Of a DNA stretch of 25,769 nucleotides, positions 15,800 to 23,851 are shown piece after piece. The stretch is from contig DASVWH010000008.1 in NCBI GenBank assembly GCA_036389715.1, positions 1-25,769 of the forward strand. Reading direction: 5' to 3'. Numbering within the stretch: position 1 is the stretch's first letter; each line of letters starts with the position of its first letter. The notes beneath the pieces were generated by a model. It worked only from the letters and a program-made list of their open reading frames with translations, was not told where the DNA came from and did not search any database. Origin of the DNA: DASVWH01 sp036389715. GTDB taxonomy: Bacteria; Acidobacteriota; Blastocatellia; Pyrinomonadales; Pyrinomonadaceae. Both the position numbers and the translations under genes were made by a program.

Positions 15800-15884
15800 C
15801 CACCCCGGTACCTGGAAACCATAAGCGATCAACCGGGTGGGGGCAGAAAATACACCGGCTAAGTCGGCCCTGAACGAAGGGCCG
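15800..15884 (-). promoter_or_regulatory. Structured 5' leader candidate of the Trp-Asp repeat gene
   Basis: Two strong stems, CCACCC(C)GGT/ACCGGGTGG (15800-15840) and CGGCCC-loop8-GGGCCG (15865-15884, extended by AAG/CTT with one bulge), lie 38-122 bases upstream of the ATG at 15762. CAAGTAAA occurs next to both stems on the minus strand. If transcribed they form a folded leader; a regulatory role is inferred. Confidence 0.35.
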
Positions 15885-15976
15885 CTTTACTTGGTAGGGC
15901 AATCTCTGGACAACGGTTTCCGGGCACACCCCGGCCTGGACCATGTCGCCTGTTTGGGCGATGGACGTAGACGTAA

Positions 15977-16002
15977 TGATATTCACCTGTCGGTTAATAT
16001 CA
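15977..16002. promoter_or_regulatory. Inverted repeat TGATATT-N12-AATATCA, possible operator
   Basis: Perfect 7-bp arms (15977-15983 and 15996-16002) with AT-rich sequence in a GC-rich genome, in the divergent region. This resembles a dimeric regulator site in size; the regulator is unknown. Confidence 0.3.
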
Positions 16003-16158
16003 CTTGCTGCTTGCACTCCTGAAAACTCAGGCGAGCATGAGAGCGGCTTTACTCCGTGTCATACTCCGAAGCCGGTAGCGGTTGATGATTCCGAGCTGCG
16101 GTGTCGTCAAGGTAACGTGTTGCTAAGAGAAGAGCCAGGAAGGTTTTACTACCATCGA

Positions 16159-16184
16159 GTGTGAATGTCTGTGCGTTCTCACAC
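16159..16184. promoter_or_regulatory. Inverted repeat GTGTGA-N14-TCACAC
   Basis: Perfect 6-bp arms (16159-16164 and 16179-16184). It could be a regulator site or a small hairpin; no known motif fits exactly, since CRP-type sites have a 6-base spacer. Confidence 0.25.
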
Positions 16185-16541
16185 ATAGGCGAAAATAGAA
16201 TGAATAAGTGTGCGAGCTTAACCGGGCAATCGTTCCTCTTTGGTCCTTAACTACTTGATAATACTCGCCCGCGATTGCTCTGGCGCTCGCCTCTTAATAA
16301 TTTCGACGCGGGCTGACCGAGAGCCCTGCGCGCCCGGCCGCCTAACAAATCATTTGCCGCCGCGCCCCGCATCAAAGCAGACTCTGCCCGCAGCATTGAA
16401 GCGTGGCGAAACTGCTTTCTCCTGCATAGAGATAGAGGGTTTGCGCCGCTTGCCTCGCGTCGCCGCTGTGAAAGGCACAGGCGGCCAGTTATTGCGCCTT
16501 TTGCGCGGCAGATAATTGTTGCGTTCAAAAACCCTTTTCTT

Positions 16542-16571
16542 TTAACTTGCGGGGAGATTCTGGACTATAAT
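16542..16571 (+). promoter_or_regulatory. Putative sigma-70 promoter of the protealysin-emfourin operon
   Basis: A perfect TATAAT (16566-16571) lies 18 bp after TTAACT (16542-16547, four of six matches). The predicted start site near 16578 is downstream of the in-frame ATG at 16570, which supports initiation at 16612. Confidence 0.6.
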
Positions 16572-16611
16572 GGCCGCCGACACATCAACCTCAATCCTAA
16601 AGGAGGATTAT

Positions 16612-17697
16612 ATGAAGAACAGGGCTCCTCATTGCCATTCGATTCTTTGCATCCTGCCGCCGTACATTCTAAAGTCGGTGGCCAACTCCGGGAGACAGCA
16701 CCCGGCCGAAGCGGCGGCCCGGACACTGAGCAGCGATGCCAGCTTCCGCGTCGCACGCACTTTCACCACCGTCACAGCAGCGCCCGCCCCGCCCGAGTCG
16801 GCCGGGTTCCGCGCGGCGGCTCTCGACCTACAGGCACAACGCACCATCTATCATGGCCGCAACGCTCAGGCGCTGCCCGGCGATGTGATACGCACAGAGG
16901 GCAGCGGCCCGATTGGCGACACGGCCGTTGACGAGGCTCATGACGGACTCGGGGCAACCTTCGATTTCTACGCGAAGATTTTTCAGCGCAACTCGATAGA
17001 CAATAACGGGCAGCCGCTAAAGGCCACCGTTCATTACGGAGTCAACTACGACAACGCTTTCTGGAACGGGCAACAGATGGTCTTCGGCGACGGCGACGGC
17101 CAGGTCTTCAACCGCTTTACCATCGCGGTTGACATCATCGGCCACGAGCTGACGCACGGCGTCACGCAGAGCCAGGTTCATCTGGCCCCCTTCTACCAAC
17201 CGGGCGCGCTCAACGAATCAATCTCGGATGTCTTCGGCTCGATGATTAAGCAGCACAGGTTGCAGCAGGAGGCCAGCGAGGCGGACTGGTTGATCGGCGA
17301 GGGACTGTTTACGAGTAACGTCGCCGGGGTCGCGCTGCGCTCGATGAAGGACCCCGGCAGCGCCTACGACGACCCCGTCCTCGGCAAGGACCCGCAGCCG
17401 AAACACATGCGGGACTTCGTCTACACGCTGACGGACCAGGCCGGAGTTCACATCAATTGCAGCATTCCGAATCACGCTTTCTACCTGCTCGCCACCAGCC
17501 TCGGAGGGTTCGCCTGGGAGAGGGCAGGCGTCATCTGGTACGAGACCTTGAAGGACACGCGCTTCGGTCATCACACACTGTTCGCCGATTTTGCGCGGCT
17601 GACCTTCTCGAACGCAGTTCGGCTCTACGGGAGCAAGAGCCAGGAGAGCCTCGCTGTTCAGGAAGCCTGGCATCAGGTCGGCATCAACGTTGAATAA
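16612..17697 (+). CDS. Protealysin-like M4 family (thermolysin-type) metalloprotease
   Basis: A 361-residue zinc endopeptidase precursor. The zinc site is HELTH at 178-182 with Glu202 (NESISDVFG) as third ligand and Glu179 as catalytic base; the transition-state histidine is His280 in AGVHINCSIPNHAFY, where Ser and Gly of the usual NSGI are replaced by Cys and Ser. The N-terminus has no typical signal peptide but contains PPYIL (16-20), the conserved motif of the short propeptides of protealysin-like proteases. The mature enzyme probably begins near 75-80. AAAGGAGG ends five bases before this ATG, and the promoter lies immediately upstream, excluding the earlier ATG at 16570. The next gene, 14 bp downstream, resembles the cognate inhibitor. 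How it leaves the cell is unclear, as for protealysin itself. Confidence 0.93.
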   Translation: MKNRAPHCHSILCILPPYILKSVANSGRQHPAEAAARTLSSDASFRVARTFTTVTAAPAPPESAGFRAAALDLQAQRTIYHGRNAQALPGDVIRTEGSGPIGDTAVDEAHDGLGATFDFYAKIFQRNSIDNNGQPLKATVHYGVNYDNAFWNGQQMVFGDGDGQVFNRFTIAVDIIGHELTHGVTQSQVHLAPFYQPGALNESISDVFGSMIKQHRLQQEASEADWLIGEGLFTSNVAGVALRSMKDPGSAYDDPVLGKDPQPKHMRDFVYTLTDQAGVHINCSIPNHAFYLLATSLGGFAWERAGVIWYETLKDTRFGHHTLFADFARLTFSNAVRLYGSKSQESLAVQEAWHQVGINVE

Positions 17698-17711
17698 GGC
17701 AGGAGGATTTC

Positions 17712-18044
17712 ATGCGCATCCGGTTTGAGGAGAAAGGCGGGATCGCGTTCTTTCCCGGTCTGAGCCAGCCGATTGCATTCGGGACAGACCAACTGGGCGA
17801 AGAAGAGATGGGCCAGCTTCGGCAGCTCATCGACGCGGCTCGCTTCTTTGAGCTTCCCGCCACGGTCGGCGCGCCCTCGCCCGGAGCGGCTGATTACAAG
17901 CAGTATACGATCACGATTGAAGACCACGGGAAGAGCCATACGGTTCGCCTGCTCGATCCCGTCAGCGATCCCGACCTCGGCGCATTACTTAATTTCATTC
18001 GAGGCCAGGCGCGCGCGTCGCGCTCTCCGAAACGCACGCCCTGA
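17712..18044 (+). CDS. Emfourin-like inhibitor of protealysin-type M4 proteases
   Basis: A 110-residue cytoplasmic-type protein without signal peptide. It opens with a beta-strand and glycine turn (MRIRFEEKGG), then TDQLGEEEMGQLRQLIDAA (a helix) followed by FFELPA, DYKQYTITIEDHGKSHTVRL and a final helix ending in a basic tail. This layout matches emfourin (M4in), the protein inhibitor encoded beside protealysin in Serratia, and the family is usually annotated as protealysin inhibitor emfourin. The position, 14 bp after the protease stop with a perfect AGGAGG five bases before the ATG, supports the pairing: coexpressed inhibitor would protect the producing cell. Identification rests on resemblance and context, not on an alignment. 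Confidence 0.85.
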   Translation: MRIRFEEKGGIAFFPGLSQPIAFGTDQLGEEEMGQLRQLIDAARFFELPATVGAPSPGAADYKQYTITIEDHGKSHTVRLLDPVSDPDLGALLNFIRGQARASRSPKRTP

Positions 18045-18252
18045 GCCGGACGCGGCGGGGCTCAAACAGTGTCAGTCTCCTCGCACGAAGACGATCAGCG
18101 CAGGCAGATAGACGGCGAGCAGGCCGTGTGTCTCAGCCAGGTTTCGGCGGCGCGCGGTCTTGGCGAAGCCCTGTTTCGGCGAAGCGCGGCTCTGGGGGTC
18201 GCACGCCCTTGGCGGTCGCACGCCCCGGGCCCGGCCGTCTCACTTCGGGTGG

Positions 18253-19224
18253 CTAGGTCGCGCTGCCGTTGCGCGCGAAATCGCCCTTCGTCCGGCCCAG
18301 GTAGATTCGCGTCGGGTCAACGATGTATCTCAGGATTTTGAGTTCTTCATACGTCGGCGGGTTCATCACGTGGAAGGTCGGGCTCTTGCGCAAGGCCCAG
18401 CCCGTGTTCTCGTAGACGCTTTTTTCGTCAACGCCCGGATAGATGGCGTCTAGCAACAGCTCGCCGCTCTCGCCCTGGTCGGTGCGCAGAATGCCGAGCG
18501 TGCTGAGGACGACGATGTGCCGTCCGCGATAGAGGCCGTAGCGCCAGCGGTGTTCGTCCGAGCCCGGACGGCCGCGCGCCCCGGCCGGCGAGGTGAGGTA
18601 TTCGCAACGCTCTGGAAAGCGCCGTCTTTCATGGGCCATCATGGCGATCACGAAATCCGCGAAGGAGGCTATTGGGTTTGCGCCGCCGCTTCCGGCCAGG
18701 CGAATCTGCTTTCCCTTCCCGGCGCGCGACAACTGCCATGAGCCGTAGCCGCCGATGGCCGTCGAATTCAGATTGCCGTACTTATCACACTCGGCGCCGC
18801 CCAGGATTCCGGCCGTGCAATAGCCGCGCATCGCCACCGAGCCGAAGACATCCGCCATGTTACTGAGCGTCGTGCATTGATATGCCGCACGCGGGTCCGA
18901 GACCGAGATGGGCAGGTGCTCAATCCTGGGGCCGACGATGCCCGATTCCATGACTATGACGGCATTGGGCGCGTAGGTCTGCTGGGCAAACATGCAGCCT
19001 ATCAGCGGCAGGCCCGTGCCCGCGAAAAGGAAGGCCCCGTCGGGCGACTCGCGCCCGGCCGCTATTGCCAGGCATTCGCCGCGCGTACAGGACTCGGGCC
19101 CGGGCTTGAGCCCCAGTCCCTCGCAGTACTTCTCATATTCGCGGTCATCAACTCTGGTAAACCCGCTTTCCAGACCGGGCTCGCCGTATCGCCGCCTGAC
19201 CTCTAGCCGTGCCCCTTTCTCCAT
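18253..19224 (-). CDS. CoA-transferase family I, subunit B (glutaconate/IpdB-type)
   Basis: A 323-residue beta subunit of a class I CoA-transferase, which moves CoA between an acyl-CoA and a carboxylate in the cytoplasm. It includes FAGTGLPLIGCMFAQQTYAPN followed by VIVMESGIVGP, where Glu93 is the expected catalytic glutamate that forms the glutamyl-CoA intermediate. GGAECDKYGNLNS and GSGGANPIASFAD are further family segments. The N-terminal 50 residues are longer than in many homologues. The ATG at 19224 is preferred, with GAGG about six bases upstream; an upstream GTG at 19248 overlaps its own GGAG. It follows subunit A by 57 bp. The acyl substrate cannot be told from sequence alone. Confidence 0.88.
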   Translation of the reverse strand: MEKGARLEVRRRYGEPGLESGFTRVDDREYEKYCEGLGLKPGPESCTRGECLAIAAGRESPDGAFLFAGTGLPLIGCMFAQQTYAPNAVIVMESGIVGPRIEHLPISVSDPRAAYQCTTLSNMADVFGSVAMRGYCTAGILGGAECDKYGNLNSTAIGGYGSWQLSRAGKGKQIRLAGSGGANPIASFADFVIAMMAHERRRFPERCEYLTSPAGARGRPGSDEHRWRYGLYRGRHIVVLSTLGILRTDQGESGELLLDAIYPGVDEKSVYENTGWALRKSPTFHVMNPPTYEELKILRYIVDPTRIYLGRTKGDFARNGSAT

Positions 19225-19281
19225 AAAGCCTCGCTGAGAATGCCGCACCTCCGGCGCGGGTTTCGACCGGATGCCACTCGC

Positions 19282-20469
19282 TTATAATGAGCGTTTGAGG
19301 GCCGGGTTATAGCCGTATTGCGGGTCCGCGCGCAGCTCGAAGAGACGCTCCCAGCCGGTCGGGCCGCTCTCGCCGGAGAGGCCGCGCCCGACCTTGTTGG
19401 CGAAGAAATCCCAGTCGTCTTCGGTCTCGGCAACGTGCTCGCGCCACCACCTCTCCAGCTCTTCGGGGCCGCTGCGATTAATGCGTGAGTAGTTGACCCA
19501 GAAATCCCAATCGTAATCGTAATAGCCGGGCACGGCCGACGGATAACCGCCGAACGGCTGCTCGACAATCGCGTCAACGTAATGCGCCCCGATGGTATTG
19601 GCTTCGGGCAGGGCGCGCAGCTCTTCTTCGGGCACGATCTTTTCACATTCGACGATCAGATTCTTAGCGGCAATCGCCTGTTCGTTGTCCGCGGCCCAGA
19701 GCCCTTCGAGACGCACAGTGCCCTCTTCGCCGACCGTCTGCGCGCGGATGATGGTGACCTCCGGCAGGAGCGGCGGAACGAGCGCCACGCGCACGCCCTC
19801 GCGGCCCGTGTAAGCCTTCGAGCGGCGAATCTGGTCCAGGGCGTTGGTCTCGTTGGCGGTCGTATCGCCGCCCTCGAATTGATGAGGGCGCAGGCCCCAG
19901 CCGTCGAACGGGTCTTCGATGACCGCATAAGGCTTCGGCGGGATGGACGGGTGAATCCAGGAGCCATCCTCTTTGCGACCGCGTAGCCCGGCATCGCCGA
20001 AGTTGTCGTATTCGAGCAGGTCCGAGCCGAGCCCGCACATGACGGGCGCAAACGGCCAGCCGTAGCGGGCCGCCAGGGCGCGTGTCGAGAAACTGTAGTT
20101 GTCGTAGTCTTCGATCAGCTCTATCTCGCCGTCCTCGATCTGGCGGCGGAGGCTGGCCGCCACCGGCTGCAAGCCTTCGAGCCCGATGTAGGTCGTATCA
20201 ACGCGCTTGATGAGACGATTGGCCGCGAGCACTTCCATCGCGGCGGCCGCGCCGCAGGTCGTCACGAAAAGCTCTCCCGTCCGCTGGCGGATGAGCTCGC
20301 GGATGAGCGTCATCGGAAGGCGCGTGTAGCCGAACCCGCCGATGCACAGGCACGTCCCCGGCCTGATATATTTTTCGACGGCCTGGCGTGCCGTCATCAC
20401 CTTGTTGCGGTTGCGCGGGTCGGTAATCCCGATGGTCTTTCCCGTGTGCTCCGACGATTTGTCGTCCAT
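19282..20469 (-). CDS. CoA-transferase family I, subunit A (glutaconate/IpdA-type)
   Basis: A 395-residue alpha subunit, partner of the gene at 18253-19224. The GGFGYTRLP loop (about 44-52), VTTCGAAAAMEVL, VDTTYIGLEGL and APVMCGLGSDLL match glutaconate CoA-transferase subunit A and mycobacterial IpdA. A C-terminal extension after about residue 320 (including YYDYDWDFWVNYSRINRSG) is rich in aromatic residues and is longer than the compact bacterial acetate-type transferases. The N-terminus before MTARQ (residue 25) is polar and an ATG at 20397 is an alternative; a weak GGAAAGAG site precedes 20469. Located 31 bp downstream of a coiled-coil gene in a probable seven-gene operon. Confidence 0.88.
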   Translation of the reverse strand: MDDKSSEHTGKTIGITDPRNRNKVMTARQAVEKYIRPGTCLCIGGFGYTRLPMTLIRELIRQRTGELFVTTCGAAAAMEVLAANRLIKRVDTTYIGLEGLQPVAASLRRQIEDGEIELIEDYDNYSFSTRALAARYGWPFAPVMCGLGSDLLEYDNFGDAGLRGRKEDGSWIHPSIPPKPYAVIEDPFDGWGLRPHQFEGGDTTANETNALDQIRRSKAYTGREGVRVALVPPLLPEVTIIRAQTVGEEGTVRLEGLWAADNEQAIAAKNLIVECEKIVPEEELRALPEANTIGAHYVDAIVEQPFGGYPSAVPGYYDYDWDFWVNYSRINRSGPEELERWWREHVAETEDDWDFFANKVGRGLSGESGPTGWERLFELRADPQYGYNPALKRSL

Positions 20470-20500
20470 CTCTTTCCAGTCAGGCGCGCCGCGCCTTTGA

Positions 20501-20827
20501 TTAGCGTTCGTTGAGATTGGCGCGCTGCTCTTCGAGCTGTCTGAGCAGCTCGCGCAGGCGCGCGGAGCCGTGGCTGAGCAGTTCGTGCGCCCGGCCGAAC
20601 TGCGCCAGCTTCTCCTTCAATTCGCGTTCGAGCACGTCGGCCGTAGCCTTCTCTTCGAGGGCAGGGATGAGGGCCGCAACCTCGTCCAGGGATTCGGTCA
20701 GGCCGCCCATGCGCGACAGCAATCCCTTGAAGCCCACGCTGATATAGTTGAGCGTCCAGACAGCCTGGACCAGTCGCTTCCAGTTACCCGCAGGCTCTTT
20801 GCCACGCGCTTTAGTCCCCTCTCGCAT
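20501..20827 (-). CDS. Small coiled-coil protein, hypothetical
   Basis: A 108-residue, mostly helical protein. After a basic N-terminus (1-20) and a hydrophobic stretch WTLNYISVGFKGLLSR, residues 45-105 form a charged heptad-rich helix, likely a coiled coil. There is no signal peptide and no family I recognise. AAGGAGG lies three bases before the ATG, a tight but strong site. It is 45 bp downstream of the UbiB-like gene and 31 bp upstream of the CoA-transferase, so it is probably co-expressed with both. A partner or scaffold role for one of them is possible; phasin-like membrane or granule association is another reading of the amphipathic helix. Confidence 0.72.
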   Translation of the reverse strand: MREGTKARGKEPAGNWKRLVQAVWTLNYISVGFKGLLSRMGGLTESLDEVAALIPALEEKATADVLERELKEKLAQFGRAHELLSHGSARLRELLRQLEEQRANLNER

Positions 20828-20872
20828 CGTCCTCCTTCGCCCCGCCCGGAGCCCGAATCACTTTCAGGGCTT

Positions 20873-22594
20873 TCAATCTCCACGGTTCCCGCAGAATGTA
20901 TTTCGGTGATGTTCGATGACCGTGTGATGCACGACGCTGCGCAGCTTCAAGAGATACCCGAGCCAGGCGAAGAGCGCGACCAGGAGCAGCAGCAGGAGGG
21001 TCGCGCCCGTCCGGCTGAAGCCCAGGGCGGCGGCCGCCAGGCGCGCTCTTCCCGGCGTAAAGAGGGAGACCAGGCCGAGGATAAAGAGGGCCAGGCTGAG
21101 ATATTGGAATGCCTGTCCGAGACCTCTCCTGAACGGGCTGACGCGCGAGGCCCTGCGAACCCAGGTGTGGTCCAGACAACCGGCGAGCATGTTAATGAGC
21201 GTCGGTATCTTGTGAAGCAGCTTGGGGATGTCTTCGCGGACGAGCTTGCTGGCCTGGTAGGCCCCGAAGAAGTGGCGGAAGAGAGAGCGTGCGTCGAGGT
21301 TCGGAGCGAACTTCAGCATCACGGCGTCCACGGTTGCGAGCGTGCGAAAGATGCGTACTTCCATGCTCTTAAAGGAGACGCCGTTCTGCTGCGCGGCATT
21401 GCTCAGCCTGAGCATCAGGAGGGCGAAGCTCTTTTCGCGGATGATGCGGTTGCCGCCCATGTGCTGCGCGTTGAGCCAGTCCGTATAGCTGGCCCTGATG
21501 ACCCTTTCGAAGTTCGAGAGGTTCGCGTGCTGGGGCGGGGAGAGCGTCTCGACGATGGCCGTGTAGAACTGGTTGAAGTCGCCGGATTCGAGCGCAACGT
21601 GCGTCTTGACCTGCGCCTCCTTGGCCTCTCCGCTGAGTCTTCCCGTGATTCCGAAATCAACGTAGCCGATGACGCCGTCCTTCATCACCAGGAGGTTGCC
21701 GCCGTGCGGGTCGGCATGATAAATCCCGTAGACGAAGATCTGGCGCAGCGTATTCTGCAACAGGTTCTGTGCGACTTCCGCGAGGCTCGTCTCCAGGCTG
21801 GCGAGGTCCTCTATGACCGGGCCTCTTTCCGTCTCAAGCCGCTGCATGATCTCCTTGACCCAGATGCCGTGCAGGCGTTCGAGCGTCAGGACTTTCGGCG
21901 AGCTGTAATCCCAGTAGACCTTCGGAATTCGCTCCGTCTTCGAGCCAGCGGCCTTGTCATAAATCTCTTGGACGTGGCTGCCTTCAATCCTGTAGTCGAG
22001 TTCCTCCCTGGTCCATTCCGAGAAATCTTCGTAAATCGGTCTGAGCAGAGAGCGCTTGGTCAGGCCCACGGAATCAACAAAAAACGTGATGGCGCGAAAG
22101 AGCTTCAAGTCTGCCATGACCGTCGCGGCCACACCCGGCCGCTGGACTTTGACGATGACCTTGTCGCCGTTGTGCAGGGTCGCGGCGTAAGCCTGCCCGA
22201 AGGAGGCGGAGGCAAGCGGCTCGCCGTCAATATGGCGGAACAGCTCGCCGATCTCGCCGCCAAGCTCTTTCTCGATGATTCGCATGGCGGTCGTCGAGCT
22301 AAACGGCGGGACGCGGTCAAGCAGCTTGAGCAGTTCCTGCACGTATTCCTCTGAGAGGAAGTCCACGCGCATCGCCAGTATCTGTCCGAGCTTGAGAAGC
22401 GCGCCGTCAACCTCCTGAAGAAAAAGCCTGAGCCGCATGGCCCTCGACATCTCGCGCAGGACGCCGCGACGGCGGCCCGGCCTCGCCAGGCGCAGCCGCT
22501 TGAGCACCCCGTAGAGCAAGTAGCCTCCGAGGTGCTTGATAACCTGAAAAACGATGAAGAAAAAACGCAGGACAGCGCTGCGACGGCGTCTCAT
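20873..22594 (-). CDS. ABC1/AarF/UbiB family atypical kinase
   Basis: A 573-residue member of the UbiB/ADCK family, membrane-associated ATP-binding proteins tied to isoprenoid quinone synthesis and lipid homeostasis. The family marks are intact: KLGQ (68-71) in the N-terminal extension, the Ala-rich loop LASASFGQAY (127-136) replacing the Gly-rich loop, Lys149 in VIVKVQRPG, the catalytic-loop HADPHGGN (293-300), and YVDFG (311-315) with Asp313 as metal ligand. Two hydrophobic helices at the C-terminus (about 510-560) are the usual membrane anchor. GAGG lies about seven bases before the ATG at 22594. It sits in a probable operon with PLP and CoA-transferase genes, not with ubiquinone or menaquinone genes, so its quinone link is inferred from the family only. 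Confidence 0.93.
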   Translation of the reverse strand: MRRRRSAVLRFFFIVFQVIKHLGGYLLYGVLKRLRLARPGRRRGVLREMSRAMRLRLFLQEVDGALLKLGQILAMRVDFLSEEYVQELLKLLDRVPPFSSTTAMRIIEKELGGEIGELFRHIDGEPLASASFGQAYAATLHNGDKVIVKVQRPGVAATVMADLKLFRAITFFVDSVGLTKRSLLRPIYEDFSEWTREELDYRIEGSHVQEIYDKAAGSKTERIPKVYWDYSSPKVLTLERLHGIWVKEIMQRLETERGPVIEDLASLETSLAEVAQNLLQNTLRQIFVYGIYHADPHGGNLLVMKDGVIGYVDFGITGRLSGEAKEAQVKTHVALESGDFNQFYTAIVETLSPPQHANLSNFERVIRASYTDWLNAQHMGGNRIIREKSFALLMLRLSNAAQQNGVSFKSMEVRIFRTLATVDAVMLKFAPNLDARSLFRHFFGAYQASKLVREDIPKLLHKIPTLINMLAGCLDHTWVRRASRVSPFRRGLGQAFQYLSLALFILGLVSLFTPGRARLAAAALGFSRTGATLLLLLLVALFAWLGYLLKLRSVVHHTVIEHHRNTFCGNRGD

Positions 22595-22656
22595 AGGAGT
22601 GCCTCAGACCTGGCCGGGAACAAAGCGCGCGGGTCTATTTTAGAAACAAGAGGGGT

Positions 22657-23826
22657 TTATGAGTCCGCAGCTGCGGACATGACGGCTTCTCGCTCAACGG
22701 CCGCGGGCGCACTTTCCCGCTCGATGAGCGCGAACGCATTGGCCAGGTCCGCCTTGAGATCGGCCGGGTCCTCCAGGCCCAGGCTCAAACGGACCAGCCC
22801 GTGGTCCAGGCCCATCTCCTGCTTCTCTTCCGCCGTCATCGAAGCGTGGCTGCCCGTGTAGGGCTGCGCGACCATGGAAGTGACGCAGGCCATTCCCGTT
22901 CCAGTGTTGAAGAGTTCCAGGGTCTTGCTAAAGAGGGTGTAATGCCGGACCAGGTCCGGGCGCAGCTCGAAGAAGATCAGCCCGCCGTAGCCCTTCAACT
23001 GTCGCCCGTCAATCTGCGGGTAATAAACCCTTGCGACCTGCGGCTGCGTCGCCAGAAAGTCCCTGACCTCCGCCCCGATCCGGTAATGATGGTTCATGCG
23101 CATCGCAAACGTCTGCATGCTGCGACGCAGGAGCCAGGCGCTGTGCGGGTCCAGAATCGCGCCGCCGTAAAAGCGTGTGTTGCGCAGCTCCTCCTGCAAC
23201 TCATCGCGGTCCGTCAGAATGATTCCGCCCATCACGTCGCTATGCCCCGAAAAATATTTCGTCGCGCTATGCAGAGAGATGTCGGCCCCCAGCTCCAAAG
23301 GATGCTGGTAGAGCGGCGTGGCCCAGGTGTTGTCAACCACGACGAGCGCATTCGGGTTCCCCCTTTTGACGGCCCGCGAGACGGCCTCGATGTCAACGGT
23401 CTTGAGAAACGGATTCGTCGGGGTCTCGAAGATAACCATCCGCGTCTCGGGCGGCATGGCGGGCAGGTTCTCCGCGACCGAGAGGTCCAGAATCTTCAGC
23501 TTCAGCCCCCAGTGGTCGGCGAATCGCTGAAACAGCTTATAGCTACAGCCGTAAATGTCCTTGTTGACGACCATCGTTTCGCCGGGCCGGAGGAGCTGTA
23601 AGACGGCCGAAATCGCGGCCATCCCGGTCGTCATGGCGACGGCGTGGCGCGCGCCTTCGAGGGCCGCGATGACCATCTCAAACTCGGCGATGTTGGGATT
23701 ATTCTTGCGCGTGTAAAAATAGGGCGACCCGGCTTCAAACGCGCTGCACTGATAAAGAGGCGTGACGGAAGAAAGCGCGTCGGTGTCGTCTATCCGGCTG
23801 TGAAGTGCTCTTGTAATTGGCTTCAT
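22657..23826 (-). CDS. Trans-sulfuration PLP-dependent enzyme (cystathionine gamma-synthase/lyase family)
   Basis: A 389-residue Cys/Met-metabolism PLP enzyme, cytoplasmic. It shows the full family pattern: VTPLYQCSAF near the start, YTRKNNPN (38-45), the TGMAAISAVLQ phosphate-binding turn, VVVDNTWATP (162-171) with the PLP-pairing aspartate, and SATKYFSGHSDVMGG, whose Lys190 should form the Schiff base. Substrate choice (cystathionine gamma-synthase, gamma-lyase, methionine gamma-lyase or homocysteine synthase) cannot be settled from motifs alone. The longest frame opens at 23892, which overlaps the upstream gene by 41 bp; MKPITRALHS at 23826 is the usual N-terminus of the family and lies 25 bp after that gene's stop. 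Next gene downstream is UbiB-like. Confidence 0.93.
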   Translation of the reverse strand: MKPITRALHSRIDDTDALSSVTPLYQCSAFEAGSPYFYTRKNNPNIAEFEMVIAALEGARHAVAMTTGMAAISAVLQLLRPGETMVVNKDIYGCSYKLFQRFADHWGLKLKILDLSVAENLPAMPPETRMVIFETPTNPFLKTVDIEAVSRAVKRGNPNALVVVDNTWATPLYQHPLELGADISLHSATKYFSGHSDVMGGIILTDRDELQEELRNTRFYGGAILDPHSAWLLRRSMQTFAMRMNHHYRIGAEVRDFLATQPQVARVYYPQIDGRQLKGYGGLIFFELRPDLVRHYTLFSKTLELFNTGTGMACVTSMVAQPYTGSHASMTAEEKQEMGLDHGLVRLSLGLEDPADLKADLANAFALIERESAPAAVEREAVMSAAADS

Positions 23827-23851
23827 AAGGTGAACCCCACTCTGGTCTCCT

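Larger units (their letters stand above)
15763..16611. other. Long divergent intergenic region, 849 bp, rich in inverted repeats
   Basis: Lies between the divergent Trp-Asp repeat gene and the M4 protease gene. No frame has a ribosome-binding site or recognisable product. The 270 bp next to the Trp-Asp gene contain several hairpins that could form in its leader RNA: CCACCC(C)GGT/ACCGGGTGG (15800-15840), CGGCCC/GGGCCG (15865-15884), CCGGG/CCCGG near 15920-15934, and a possible long-range pairing of GGAAACC (15814-15820) with GGTTTCC (15915-15921). I could not match these to a known riboswitch. Further out are dyads at 15977-16002 and 16159-16184. The segment 16250-16540 shows nothing clear. 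Confidence 0.55.

Noticed and set aside
15800..15934. Resemblance of the hairpin-rich leader to c-di-GMP or cobalamin riboswitches
   Set aside because: The conserved core sequences of those classes could not be found on either strand, so no known riboswitch is claimed.
15780..16016. A 78-residue minus-strand frame just upstream of the Trp-Asp repeat gene
   Set aside because: No ribosome-binding site, no recognisable domain, and it overlaps the hairpins of the putative leader; composition is unlike the neighbouring genes.
16340..16350. GCCTAACAAAT, resembling the core of an integron attC site
   Set aside because: The matching GTTRRRY core and the complementary stem were not found within about 130 bp, and no integrase is present.
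18197..18225. GGTCGCACGCCC repeated twice with 17-bp period between the emfourin-like and CoA-transferase genes
   Set aside because: Only two copies in a GC-rich convergent gap, without symmetry or known motif; probably chance.
20570..22354. 594-codon plus-strand frame opposite the UbiB-like gene
   Set aside because: Antisense shadow of a gene with every kinase motif intact; the product has charged low-complexity sequence with no domain.
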